Positions 41,740-49,511 of a stretch of 50,363 nucleotides of DNA are shown here, piece by piece. Numbering within the stretch: position 1 is the stretch's first letter; every line of letters begins with the position of its first letter. The stretch comes from Bacteroidaceae bacterium. GTDB taxonomy: Bacteria; Bacteroidota; Bacteroidia; Bacteroidales; Bacteroidaceae. The notes beneath the pieces are model-generated. The model saw nothing but the letters and a program-made list of their open reading frames with translations, searched no databases and had not been told where the DNA came from. The translations under genes were made by a program, and so were the position numbers. Location of the stretch: the NCBI GenBank assembly GCA_024401185.1, contig JAKSLO010000006.1, positions 1-50,363 on the forward strand, written 5' to 3'.

Positions 41740-41771
41740 CAAATTTACTAAATTCCCCACAATTCCCCACA
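41740..41771 (-). promoter_or_regulatory. dcw/mraZ promoter
   Basis: The minus strand has TAAATTTG (41740-41747), a full -7 match. The -33 position about 20 nt upstream (41768-41771) reads TGTG and overlaps the MraZ boxes. The mraZ start lies about 32 nt downstream of the -7 element. Confidence 0.65.
41755..41769 (-). promoter_or_regulatory. MraZ operator: two TGGGG boxes with 5-nt spacer
   Basis: On the minus strand TGGGG (41765-41769), AATTG, TGGGG (41755-41759). The spacing matches the known TGGGN-N5-TGGGN arrangement of MraZ sites. The boxes lie between the -33 and -7 elements, where binding would block RNA polymerase. Only two boxes are present. Confidence 0.7.
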
Positions 41772-41914
41772 TTTTTTGAAAAAAAAATCAATATTATTTT
41801 TCAACAGGCTGTTCATAACTCAATATTAGGGGTGTTTTGTACCATTTTTGACTCTTTTAAGATGCTGATACTCTCGCTATTTTGTGTTTATGTTGAAGAA
41901 TTAGTATATATTGT

Positions 41915-41945
41915 TTTGCTTGGTGGGGAATTTTTCCTAACTTTG
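41915..41945 (+). promoter_or_regulatory. Promoter of the cyclophilin gene with an embedded MraZ-like box
   Basis: TTTG (41915-41918), 19 nt, TAACTTTG (41938-41945): a full consensus promoter. GTGGGGAATTT lies between the two elements (TGGGG at 41924-41928) and is identical to the promoter-proximal MraZ-box unit of the divergent mraZ promoter. The predicted leader is about 110 nt. Confidence 0.7.
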
Positions 41946-42063
41946 TCTTTAAATAGCCTTATTTTTGTTGCTTAATGCGCAAAAACTGGTATAAATTCGT
42001 GGCGAGATTTTATAACATAATGAAGTTGTACAAATGTACTTTTATAACCTAATAAATATTATT

Positions 42064-42888
42064 ATGACAAATCAATCTTCTCATTTTGGTGGCATTTGCC
42101 TCTGTCAGTCAGACTTTAGTCAGTTCACTACTTTCTTGTCTAAATGGGCGTGTGGTTTGCATTTTCATTTTAGAGGATTGGGCATTCTTGTCCTGTTTCT
42201 GTCCTTCTTGTTTAGCTTAGGTGTCAATGCCAAGAAGGAAAAGCGTGCGGTAGTGCGTATAGAGACCTCAGTTGGCATTATTCGTGTTGCCTTGTTGGAT
42301 GAGGCCCCCATTCATCGGGATAACTTTCTCAAGTTGGCAGAAAGTGGTCATTATGAAGGTACGCTTTTTCATCGTGTCATCAACGAGTTTATGATTCAAG
42401 GTGGTGATCCCGATAGCAAGACGGCTCAACCAGGGCAGCTCTTAGGCGATGGTGACATTCCCTATTCCTTGGCTCCTGAGTTTCTGTTGCCTGACTACTA
42501 TCATTTGCGCGGAGCTTTGGCTGCTGCTCGTGAAAGTGATGATGTGAATCCCGAGATGCGCAGTAGTGGAAGCCAGTTCTATATTGTTACAGGCAAGTCT
42601 TTCGGTCCATCCAGTCTTAATCAGGAACGAGCCAAACTAGCGGATAAAGGTATTGAAATGACAAAGGAGATGTATGATGACTATTTACAGTATGGAGGTG
42701 TTCCTCACCTTGATGGATCCTATACGGTTTTTGGTCAAGTAATTGAAGGCATGAAAGTTGTGAATAGCATTCAGAAGGTGAAGACCGATGCCAACGATCG
42801 CCCTTTAGAAGACATTAAAGTGCTCCGAATGGTTGTTGAGCAGCGTTCTCTCAAAGCTGAGAAACCTAAGAATTCCTTGCGGAAATAG
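42064..42888 (+). CDS. Cyclophilin-type peptidyl-prolyl cis-trans isomerase, exported
   Basis: A 274-aa foldase that isomerises prolyl bonds. A membrane segment (GILVLFLSFLFSLGVNA, about 38-54) precedes the catalytic domain, so it is secreted or anchored in the periplasm. The cyclophilin domain has TSVGIIRVALLDEAPIHRDNFLKL, YEGTLFHRVINEFMIQGGDP, GSQFYIVTG and VFGQVIEGMKVVNSI. It has a roughly 30-residue insertion (NQERAKLADKGIEMTKEMYDDYLQYGG) before the last strand, common in Bacteroidetes homologues. ATG 42064 was chosen; the frame from 42034 adds ten residues. A polar stretch of 35 or so residues before the TM is unusual for a signal peptide. Confidence 0.9.
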   Translation: MTNQSSHFGGICLCQSDFSQFTTFLSKWACGLHFHFRGLGILVLFLSFLFSLGVNAKKEKRAVVRIETSVGIIRVALLDEAPIHRDNFLKLAESGHYEGTLFHRVINEFMIQGGDPDSKTAQPGQLLGDGDIPYSLAPEFLLPDYYHLRGALAAARESDDVNPEMRSSGSQFYIVTGKSFGPSSLNQERAKLADKGIEMTKEMYDDYLQYGGVPHLDGSYTVFGQVIEGMKVVNSIQKVKTDANDRPLEDIKVLRMVVEQRSLKAEKPKNSLRK

Positions 42889-42921
42889 TTCTCTTCTTCA
42901 CTCGCAAATGTGTATCCTTGC

Positions 42922-42985
42922 TTCGTGTGCGCGTATGCGTACATATTTTATGTTACACACGCACACATACGCACACGCGCACGAA
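42922..42985. repeat. Alternating purine-pyrimidine inverted repeat (Z-DNA-prone)
   Basis: Arms at 42922-42941 and 42968-42985 are near-complementary with a 2-nt gap. Almost every step alternates purine and pyrimidine (GTGTGCGCGTATGCGTACAT on the left, ACACGCACACATACGCACAC on the right). It lies between the stops of two convergent genes and may act as a terminator hairpin. Confidence 0.7.
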
Positions 42986-43017
42986 CATGATCTTGAGCAT
43001 TTTGACTCCTTATTGAC

Positions 43018-43581
43018 TTAGTACTCTACCTCTAACTCTTCCCATTCGGAGGGAGAGGTGTAGGGTAATGTGAAGTCTTCCGGTAGCCAGTGGTAGTGCG
43101 TCAGGTTGCGTAAGCCTATGGTTCCGAAAAACCGTTGTACCGTTCCCTGAAGCATCACGCAATGCAAGTGGTGGTGAGGGTTGTTTGAAAGGGCTATGTT
43201 TCCTTTTAGTTTGGTGGTGTTTAGTTCGACGGGCATGCAATGAGAGACATCGCTACAGTTACGGTCCGAAGAGATGAGAATGTTTGAGGTGTACTCGAAT
43301 GGGGGCGTGAAGCATGCGTTCGACAGACTTCGATAGGTTTCGCCTACGGCATATCCAATAATCCATATTTGCTCACCCATCCAGTCCTCGCCGTTGTCTT
43401 GTAACTGCTTTACGGTGAGGGGCGATTCCATGGTGCCTTGTCCATAAGACAATGGGGCGGCAATTTCCAAGGAGGAAGATGCATCCTCTTGACTATTGTC
43501 GTTGCTAATCTCTATGTGCTCACACGAGGTGAGTGCAAAAAGAGATGTGAAAAGAAGAAGTGTAGTAAGAATACGCTTCAC
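43018..43581 (-). CDS. DUF6359-like OB-fold lipoprotein
   Basis: A 187-aa lipoprotein with signal KRILTTLLLFTSLFALTSC and lipobox Cys20, followed by an acidic Ser/Asp linker. The domain from about residue 45 has SPLTVKQLQDNGEDWMGE, WIIGYAVGETY, NILISSDRNC, MPVELNTTKLKGNIAL and LQGTVQRFFGTIGLRNLTHY. These fit the DUF6359 (OB-like) pattern of small Bacteroidetes lipoproteins; the function is unknown. I start at the GTG at 43581, which lies one base after the stop of a 43-aa frame. A GTG at 43617 would give a signal peptide with an overlong n-region. Confidence 0.75.
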   Translation of the reverse strand: MKRILTTLLLFTSLFALTSCEHIEISNDNSQEDASSSLEIAAPLSYGQGTMESPLTVKQLQDNGEDWMGEQIWIIGYAVGETYRSLSNACFTPPFEYTSNILISSDRNCSDVSHCMPVELNTTKLKGNIALSNNPHHHLHCVMLQGTVQRFFGTIGLRNLTHYHWLPEDFTLPYTSPSEWEELEVEY

Positions 43582-43582
43582 G

Positions 43583-43714
43583 TTAATCCTCTCCTTCAAA
43601 ACTGTCTTTGAAGTCACGAAATTTTTCCTTGAAGTGGTGGTCTTTGCGGTCGTACCACATGTAGATGTAAACTACAAGGTCGAAAAGAAGCCAGATAATT
43701 AGTGCGGTCAACAT
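43583..43714 (-). CDS. Small membrane protein, 43 aa
   Basis: The frame runs ATG at 43714 to TAA at 43583. The product MLTALIIWLLFDLVVYIYMW is a single hydrophobic helix followed by a charged, amphipathic tail (YDRKDHHFKEKFRDFKDSFEGED). The stop is separated by one nucleotide from the GTG of the downstream lipoprotein, which suggests translational coupling. The reading frame, topology and tight junction argue for a real gene; no family is recognised. Small one-TM proteins with charged tails often modulate a larger membrane complex, but that is conjecture. Confidence 0.6.
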   Translation of the reverse strand: MLTALIIWLLFDLVVYIYMWYDRKDHHFKEKFRDFKDSFEGED

Positions 43715-43761
43715 AGGCTGTATGTTTTGATGGATTGATGTTATGGTTTCTTCTAATTTCT

Positions 43762-43811
43762 CCGTCTGTGGGAGGGGGCGTAAGGGTTGACTCTCTTCAT
43801 GTTTCAGACGG
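43762..43811 (-). terminator. Possible terminator after the argE-like gene
   Basis: CCGTCTG (43762-43768) pairs with CAGACGG (43805-43811) around a G-rich loop that resembles the dispersed palindrome family. It lies 20 nt past the argE-like stop. There is no long T tract, so confidence is modest. Confidence 0.4.
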
Positions 43812-43830
43812 TGTCGTGATGAGCGTTCCC

Positions 43831-44880
43831 CTACAACTGCAGGCCGTTCAGTATCTGCATGTAGGTTGCCAGGGCATCCTCTATTTCGCTTAGCATGATG
43901 TATTCGTCTGCTGTATGGCTACGACGGCTGTCTCCGGGTCCCATCTTCATGGTGGGGAAGTGCATCAAGGCTTGGTCAGAGAGCGTAGGACTACCGAAAG
44001 GCTGTTTGCCAAGCTGTAGGGCGCGTTGCAGCAGAGGGTGATTCATGTCGATACGACTTGAGTTGAGACGGAAGGAGCGTGCCTTGACGTCACTCTTTAC
44101 GTTTTGACACACTATGTCATAGATTTCCTCGTTGCTGTAGCATTCGTTGCTGCGCACATCCACCGTAAAGGTACATTGGTCGGGTATCACGTTGTGCTGA
44201 GTGCCGGCATTGATGATGGTGACAGTCATTTTCACAGGTCCTAAGAGTTCGGTTGCCTTAGGCAACTGGTATGTGCTGAACCATTGTATGTCCTCGATGG
44301 CGTGGTGTATGGCATTGTCGCCCTCGTTGCGTGCGGCATGTCCTGCCTTGCCATGTGCCGTGCAGTCGAGTACCATCAGGCCCTTCTCTGCGATGGCGGG
44401 TTGCATGCCAGTAGGCTCACCTACCAATCCCACCGAGATGGGTGGCAATAGTGGAAGTACGGCGCTGATGCCGTTCTGCCCGCTTACCTCTTCCTCAGCC
44501 GAAGCCACAAATATGAGATTGTATGTCTGAGGCGTGTTGCGCAAGGCTACGTATGTGTGAAGCAGCGTGACGAGCGAGGCTCCGTCGTCGTTGCTGCCAA
44601 TGCCATAGAGGTGTCCGTCCTCGGTCACCTCTGGCTCGTTGGGATTGCGTGTCCATGCGCTGACAGGGCGTACGGTGTCGATATGGGCGTTGAGCAAGAG
44701 GGTAGGGCGCTTGGCATCATAGCCGGGAGCAATCTCCCACAAGTTGTTGTGCAGACGCTGTGGAGTGAGTCCGAGCTGTCGCATCTCCTGTTCGAAGATG
44801 TCGGCTGCGGCTTTCTCGTCACGGCTAACGCGTGGTGTAGCTATGAGTTTCTTTAATAGTTCTATACAAGAATTCATCAT
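43831..44880 (-). CDS. argE: M20 family deacylase, probable ArgE (N-acyl-ornithine/citrulline deacylase)
   Basis: A dizinc amidohydrolase of 349 aa. Metal and catalytic residues are visible: NAHIDTV (His66, catalytic Asp68), GSNDDGAS (Asp98/99), ASAEEEVSG (Glu129-131), VGEPTG, and a late His in GDSRRSHTADEY. A lid domain (HGKAGHAARNEGDNAIHHAI) sits in the middle. In Bacteroidetes such short M20 proteins remove the acyl group in arginine synthesis (N-acetyl- or N-succinyl-ornithine/citrulline). DapE or a dipeptidase cannot be excluded by eye. No other arg gene is adjacent. Confidence 0.8.
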   Translation of the reverse strand: MMNSCIELLKKLIATPRVSRDEKAAADIFEQEMRQLGLTPQRLHNNLWEIAPGYDAKRPTLLLNAHIDTVRPVSAWTRNPNEPEVTEDGHLYGIGSNDDGASLVTLLHTYVALRNTPQTYNLIFVASAEEEVSGQNGISAVLPLLPPISVGLVGEPTGMQPAIAEKGLMVLDCTAHGKAGHAARNEGDNAIHHAIEDIQWFSTYQLPKATELLGPVKMTVTIINAGTQHNVIPDQCTFTVDVRSNECYSNEEIYDIVCQNVKSDVKARSFRLNSSRIDMNHPLLQRALQLGKQPFGSPTLSDQALMHFPTMKMGPGDSRRSHTADEYIMLSEIEDALATYMQILNGLQL

Positions 44881-44915
44881 ACTATTTGTTACTTTTATAT
44901 AACAATGTTATACAA

Positions 44916-44958
44916 CATTGCTCTTATTCCCTGCATTTTGGCCGAAGTCAAAAGCCGG
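44916..44958 (-). repeat. Dispersed 43-nt intergenic repeat, copy 2
   Basis: The reverse complement matches 5416-5458 at 41 of 43 positions. It lies in the gap between envC and the argE-like gene, downstream of the envC stop. In its own orientation it is followed by the palindrome CAATGTTGTATAACATTG, as copy 1 is followed by a different short palindrome. Confidence 0.75.
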
Positions 44959-44975
44959 AGGTTAGGGGACTACTA

Positions 44976-46217
44976 TTACCTGCCTATCCATCCCTCAGGA
45001 TTGAGCTTGGTCGTTTCCTTTCGAAGCTGGAAGTGCAGTACGCATTTGCCTTCATCGTTGGCGGCTACGGCACCGATGAGATCGCGTGTGTGTATCTTCT
45101 GGCCACGGCTGACGATGACCGATGAGAGGTTGCAATACACCGAGATGTAGCTACCATGGCGTACCAGTACACCCTTGGTACCGTAGAACTGGAATACGGC
45201 TGTTACCTCGCCATCGAATACGGCGCGTGCACGTGCTCCCGACTTGCCTATATAGTTGACACCCTTGTTGTCGAGCTGTACGTTCTTCATGCCAGGAACA
45301 TTATAGGTTCCAAATCGCTCACCCAACATGTAGCTGCCTGTAATGGGGACGGGCAGACGTCCCTTGTTTTGTTCAAACGAACCGTTGAGTGCCTTTTCCT
45401 CTGGGGTAATCCACTTGCCTGAGTTGTCCGTGCCGCTGCTGCCCGAACTGCCTCCACGCTTGCGTGATGTCTCGGCTTTCTTGCGCGATGCCTCCACCTC
45501 GGCAGCTACCACCTCGTCAATCTTTCTGTTGAGTTCGGCCAGTTGGTTGCGTTGCTTCTTGAGCTGCGTCTGCAAGCCCTTCTGCTTGCTGTCCAGGTCG
45601 GCAATCTGTCGTTGCTGCTCTACCTGCTGCACACCCAGTTCGTGGCGTTCTACCATGACGTTGCGTATGAGCTCGTTCATTTCGCTCTTGGCAGAGAGCA
45701 GGTCGTTCTGCTTGCCCAGCAACTGGCTTTGCTTGGCAACGAGTTCCTCGCCCATGTTGCGCAGGATGGATGCAAAGTAGTTGGTATTGCGGGCGCGACG
45801 GCTCATCTGTGAGAAGGTGCGTGCCGAGAGTACGAATAGGGTAGGCGATTGTATGTGCCTGTAAGCGCGCGCCATGCGAAGGGCACGTGCAAACTTCTCG
45901 CGCTTCTCTTGCAGTTTGGCATCTACGCTGTTTACCTCGCTTTGCAGGTTCACCATCTCAAGGTCAAGCTCCCCCATTCGCACTTCTGCCTCGCGTATGC
46001 CGTTGAGGCGGGTCTCCATCTGCTCGTTGATCATCTTGGAGGTACGCTGGTGCGAATTAAGGTCCTTGCGCGTCTTGTCAAGCTCCTGCTGCGACTTCTT
46101 CAGTTCCTTCTGAAGCTTGTCGCGCTGTTTCTGCAAGTCGCGCACCTTTTTGCTGTTCTGGGCATCTGCCGGGAAGGCGAAGGCTAATAGGGAAAGTATG
46201 AGGAAAAGACGGCGCAT
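44976..46217 (-). CDS. envC: EnvC-like murein hydrolase activator (degenerate LytM)
   Basis: A secreted 413-aa protein that should activate amidases for daughter-cell separation. After a signal peptide (LFLILSLLAFAFPADAQ) there is a long coiled coil (about 22-255, KKVRDLQKQRDKLQKELKKSQQ onward). A Ser/Gly linker follows and then a C-terminal M23/LytM domain (NYIGKSGARARAVFDGEVTAVF to GKCVLHFQLRK). The usual zinc ligand motif HxxxD is missing and HxH is reduced to VLH, so the domain is probably not catalytic, as in E. coli EnvC. It lies 3 nt after the DUF4292 gene. Confidence 0.88.
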   Translation of the reverse strand: MRRLFLILSLLAFAFPADAQNSKKVRDLQKQRDKLQKELKKSQQELDKTRKDLNSHQRTSKMINEQMETRLNGIREAEVRMGELDLEMVNLQSEVNSVDAKLQEKREKFARALRMARAYRHIQSPTLFVLSARTFSQMSRRARNTNYFASILRNMGEELVAKQSQLLGKQNDLLSAKSEMNELIRNVMVERHELGVQQVEQQRQIADLDSKQKGLQTQLKKQRNQLAELNRKIDEVVAAEVEASRKKAETSRKRGGSSGSSGTDNSGKWITPEEKALNGSFEQNKGRLPVPITGSYMLGERFGTYNVPGMKNVQLDNKGVNYIGKSGARARAVFDGEVTAVFQFYGTKGVLVRHGSYISVYCNLSSVIVSRGQKIHTRDLIGAVAANDEGKCVLHFQLRKETTKLNPEGWIGR

Positions 46218-46220
46218 AGA

Positions 46221-47054
46221 TTAGTTCGATAAACTCAGTATCTGACGGAATGCCGCATCGATGGTGACCTGACGAATCTTCTTGGTGTCGATGTTGGTAC
46301 GGGTATCTTTCCACTTCTCGTCGGTACGCAGGCGTGACAGCTGCAGGTCGGCCGATACGGTAGTATTCTTGATGGTGGCGCTGATCTTCATCTTGTCGGG
46401 GAAGTCCTTGCTGTTCAGACGAGCCCAACTGTTGTAGTTCCATCGCATGGCCCCGCCGTTCTCCCCATCGATGAGGGTCTGCTCAAGCATACCGGTAGTG
46501 GCATTGGTGATGAACTTCAAGACGAGCTGCTTGGTGGTGTGGGTCAGGGTTATGTTCTTGCCGTCCTTGTCCTGGGCAAACTGGCTTGCCGTGGGACGTG
46601 AATCCGACTGTCCCGGTGCAAAGAGCTCGTTCCAGAACAAAGCCTGGAAGGTGAAGAAGTCTATGTTGTTGCGCTTGAAGAAATCTACATCCTTGTAATC
46701 CACTTTGACGTATTGCTTGCCGATGCGGTTGAGTATGAGCATGTAGTCTTGTGTGAACTCAATGCGTCCGGCTTCCACGAAACCGAATACCTGGAGTGAC
46801 ATCTGTATGACGTCGTTGCGCTTCATTTTGAGGCTTCCTCCCACGCTGAGCGACTGCTTTCCTGCCTCGATGTCAAGGCTCATGCGGCAGGTCACCTGCT
46901 GCTGGTTTACGCGGTTGGCATTGAGGCGTTCTACTATCTCTGTGCTTTCAATGGACGAACCGGGATTCTCGACTGCTTGCTTTGCCTTTTTGGAGCACGA
47001 AACCGCGAGCAGGGCAATGGTGAGGATGGGGATTAACCTGATGATTTTTTTCAT
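46221..47054 (-). CDS. DUF4292 lipoprotein
   Basis: A 277-aa lipoprotein (signal KKIIRLIPILTIALLAVSC, lipobox Cys20). The mature part matches the DUF4292 family: a beta-rich domain with TCRMSLDIEAGKQSLSVGGSLKMKRNDVIQMSLQ, DYMLILNRIGKQYVKVDY and DGENGGAMRWNYNSW. The fold resembles LolA/LolB lipoprotein carriers, but the function is not known. Its ATG overlaps the TPR gene stop (ATGA), and envC follows after 3 nt, so the three are translated as one operon. Confidence 0.85.
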   Translation of the reverse strand: MKKIIRLIPILTIALLAVSCSKKAKQAVENPGSSIESTEIVERLNANRVNQQQVTCRMSLDIEAGKQSLSVGGSLKMKRNDVIQMSLQVFGFVEAGRIEFTQDYMLILNRIGKQYVKVDYKDVDFFKRNNIDFFTFQALFWNELFAPGQSDSRPTASQFAQDKDGKNITLTHTTKQLVLKFITNATTGMLEQTLIDGENGGAMRWNYNSWARLNSKDFPDKMKISATIKNTTVSADLQLSRLRTDEKWKDTRTNIDTKKIRQVTIDAAFRQILSLSN

Positions 47055-48841
47055 TTCTTAAAGTATTTGCGTTTTTTTATTTTCTTGTTCAGTAAAGCGT
47101 TCTTAGCGTCAGGCTCAGCCTTCTGGCGTGCCAGCTGCCAGAAGCGCACCGCCTGTTCGGCTTGTCCGCATTGGAAGTAGATGTCGCCGGCATGTTCCAG
47201 CACCGTACTGCTCACATCCTCGTCGGCAAGCAGGGTGCTGTCTGCCTGTGCTGGGTCAACCACTCGGTCCATGTAGATGCGTGCCGTGGTGTAGTCTTCC
47301 TGTACGAAGAGTACCCAGGCATAGGTGTCAAGGAACGTCTTGTTGGTTGGCTCAGCCTTGATGGAGCGGTAGCTCATCTTCTCTGCCTTTTCCAGTTGCT
47401 CGCCTTTGAGCGACAGGTAATAGGCGTAGTTGTTGAGGCACGACACGTTGTCGGGGGTATATACCAGACATGAGTCGAAGGCCTGGTACACTTCCTTCTC
47501 ATGTCCCATCTGGTGGTGTACGTCACCCAGTAGAGAGTACACGTCGCCCAGGATGTCGGGGCGTGACTCCTCGTTGGCCTGACGGATGGCGGTGGTGAGC
47601 GCATCCACCGCTTCCTGCAGTTTCTCCTGCTGGGCAAGCGAGAGCGCCAGGTAGTAGTGGAAAGCCAGTTCGCTGGGATAGTATATGAGTGCGTTCTGAC
47701 ACAGCTCTCCCACGCGTATGATGTCTGCCTTCATGGCATAGTGGCGAAGCAAATCCTGTAGTGTCTGCATGTTGGACGGATCGACTACCAGGATGCGTTC
47801 CATGATAGGCACCAGCTCTTCCTCCTTGGCGTTGTGGATGTAGATGCAGTAGGTCATGTACATCTGCAGGAATGACACGTCGGGTTTCTCGGGTGCCAGC
47901 AGTATGGCAAACATCCTCTCGGCATGCACTCTGCGCGTGGTGTCCTGCAGGGCTTCGCGCACTACGGAACTGAGTGCGTTGATGCGAAGCGAGATGTCGG
48001 CATGCTCGCTGAGCACTACTGAGTCGCGTGCCTCTCGGAAGCGCACCGTGTCGCCCACGAGCAAGTGGTATTGCAGACGTGACGTTTGCAACATGACGTT
48101 GTGCGGGTCGATGCGTTCCACCTTGTCATAGGTTGCCAATGCGCTGTCGGGCATGTTGGCCGTCATGTATTGGTCGGCGAGCAGCAACAGGCTGCTGGCG
48201 TCGTATGGGTACTCCTTGCAAAGTGCCTTGAACTGGTTGAAGGCCATGGCGGTATCGCCCATGTCGAGGTAGAGCGCGTATTTCTGACTGGCAATGCGTG
48301 CGTTGTTGCCTTGCAGCAGTTGTATGCGGTCGAGCACATGGATGGCATCCTCGGTGCGTCCTCCCGACTTGTAGAGCTGGAACAGCTGTGCCAGAATGTC
48401 GGTTCGCTTGGTTTGTATCTTCGACATCTGCTCAAGGATGGGCACTGCCTCATCCATCTTGTGGAGCGAGAGGTAGAACGATGCCAGGGTCTCCATGTAC
48501 CAGGGGTTCTTGGGGTCGTTGCTTACGGCACGTTTGAGCAGGTTCAGCGCCGTACTGTCTTGTCCGATGCTCATGTGCAGCAGCGCCATGTCAAAGTTGG
48601 AGGCAGGGTCGTTGGGGTTGATGTCGAGACAATGCCTGAGAGCCTCGCTCATGGCCGAAATCTTGTCCTGTGCTTTGTATTGCTGGGCAGCGAGGTAGTA
48701 GTAGCTGAGGCGACGTTGTGCCTCCCCTCCATCGCCTTCGTGTGCGTTATTCGCGCGCGTATAGGAAAATAAGGCACACGGCATCAAAGCCCATGCTGTG
48801 AGCATGAGCACCCATTTGCTTATGTTTTTTGCGGTAAACAT
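47051..48841 (-). CDS. Exported TPR-repeat protein
   Basis: A 596-aa protein with an N-terminal signal or anchor (WVLMLTAWALMPCALFSYTRA). A long series of tetratricopeptide repeats spans residues 45 to 570; clear units begin YYLAAQQYKAQDKISAMSEALRHC, PASNFDMALLHMSIGQDSTAL and LALSLAQQEKLQEAVDAL. It ends in a basic tail (KKIKKRKYFKK). The protein should be a scaffold in the envelope. It lies in the dut-TPR-DUF4292-envC order common in Bacteroidetes, so a role in cell separation or outer-membrane assembly is plausible but unproven. Confidence 0.82.
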   Translation of the reverse strand: MFTAKNISKWVLMLTAWALMPCALFSYTRANNAHEGDGGEAQRRLSYYYLAAQQYKAQDKISAMSEALRHCLDINPNDPASNFDMALLHMSIGQDSTALNLLKRAVSNDPKNPWYMETLASFYLSLHKMDEAVPILEQMSKIQTKRTDILAQLFQLYKSGGRTEDAIHVLDRIQLLQGNNARIASQKYALYLDMGDTAMAFNQFKALCKEYPYDASSLLLLADQYMTANMPDSALATYDKVERIDPHNVMLQTSRLQYHLLVGDTVRFREARDSVVLSEHADISLRINALSSVVREALQDTTRRVHAERMFAILLAPEKPDVSFLQMYMTYCIYIHNAKEEELVPIMERILVVDPSNMQTLQDLLRHYAMKADIIRVGELCQNALIYYPSELAFHYYLALSLAQQEKLQEAVDALTTAIRQANEESRPDILGDVYSLLGDVHHQMGHEKEVYQAFDSCLVYTPDNVSCLNNYAYYLSLKGEQLEKAEKMSYRSIKAEPTNKTFLDTYAWVLFVQEDYTTARIYMDRVVDPAQADSTLLADEDVSSTVLEHAGDIYFQCGQAEQAVRFWQLARQKAEPDAKNALLNKKIKKRKYFKK

Positions 48842-48877
48842 TGTTCTGGATGTTGCGTTGGGATGCGTGTCTCGATG

Positions 48878-49312
48878 TTATTTTCTCCCACTATGCCCAA
48901 ATCCACCGTCACCTCGTTCCGTCTCGTCGAGCGTCTCGGCCAGTTCCCATTCTGCCTGCTCGTGTTGGGCGATGACCATCTGGGCGATGCGTTCTCCGTC
49001 CTGGATGACAAAGGGCTCCTGTCCCAGGTTGATGAGTATCACCCCAATGAGGCCTCTGTAGTCGGCGTCGATGGTGCCGGGTGTGTTGAGTACGGTGATG
49101 CCATGCTTCAGGGCCAAACCGCTGCGTGGGCGTACCTGAGCCTCGAATCCTGCGGGCAGGGCAATGCGCAATCCCGTGGGAACCAGGGCGCGCTGTAATG
49201 GTTGCAGGGTGATGGGCTCGTCAAGGTTGGCTCTCAGGTCAACTCCGGCCGACTGCTCCGTGGCATACTGGGGTAGAGGGTGGTGTGATTCGTTTATGAT
49301 TTTTACTTTCAA
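48878..49312 (-). CDS. dut: dUTP diphosphatase
   Basis: A trimeric dUTPase of 144 aa that hydrolyses dUTP to dUMP and keeps uracil out of DNA. All five motifs are visible: SAGVDLRA, the [11 protein letters not shown] loop, [20 protein letters not shown] with the catalytic Asp, GERIAQMVI, and [10 protein letters not shown] at the C-terminus. The start codon is TTG (49310-49312); no ATG or GTG occurs in the right place. It opens the operon with the TPR gene 36 nt downstream. Confidence 0.95.
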   Translation of the reverse strand: MKVKIINESHHPLPQYATEQSAGVDLRANLDEPITLQPLQRALVPTGLRIALPAGFEAQVRPRSGLALKHGITVLNTPGTIDADYRGLIGVILINLGQEPFVIQDGERIAQMVIAQHEQAEWELAETLDETERGDGGFGHSGRK

Positions 49313-49394
49313 GAGTTCTATATTTTATGGTTTTCAGTTGCTCCGCCCATGGCCATTTTTGTGGAATTTGGGCAGATGGTTTGATTTCTTCCTG

Positions 49395-49423
49395 CAAATT
49401 TAAGGCAAAAACGTGTACCCAAA
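49395..49423 (-). promoter_or_regulatory. dut operon promoter
   Basis: The minus strand has TTTG (49420-49423), 17 nt, TAAATTTG (49395-49402). The spacing is shorter than usual. The -33 element lies within the inverted repeat GTACCC-AAA-GGGTAC. Confidence 0.5.
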
Positions 49424-49429
49424 GGGTAC
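49415..49429. promoter_or_regulatory. Inverted repeat GTACCC-AAA-GGGTAC over the dut -33 element
   Basis: A perfect 6-bp inverted repeat with a 3-nt spacer covers the predicted -33 element of the dut operon. It may be an operator; no regulator can be named. Confidence 0.4.
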
Positions 49430-49475
49430 CAACCTGTTTTGTTTTGTTGACAGGCGCGATTTTTTCGCTTATTTG

Positions 49476-49507
49476 TTTGGCAGTTTGAGTATTTTGTGCT
49501 AAATTTG
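49476..49507 (+). promoter_or_regulatory. Promoter of the small exported protein gene
   Basis: TTTG (49476-49479, another at 49472-49475), 20 nt, TAAATTTG (49500-49507): a full consensus match. It ends only 4 nt before the GTG start codon. Confidence 0.7.
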
Positions 49508-49511
49508 CAAC

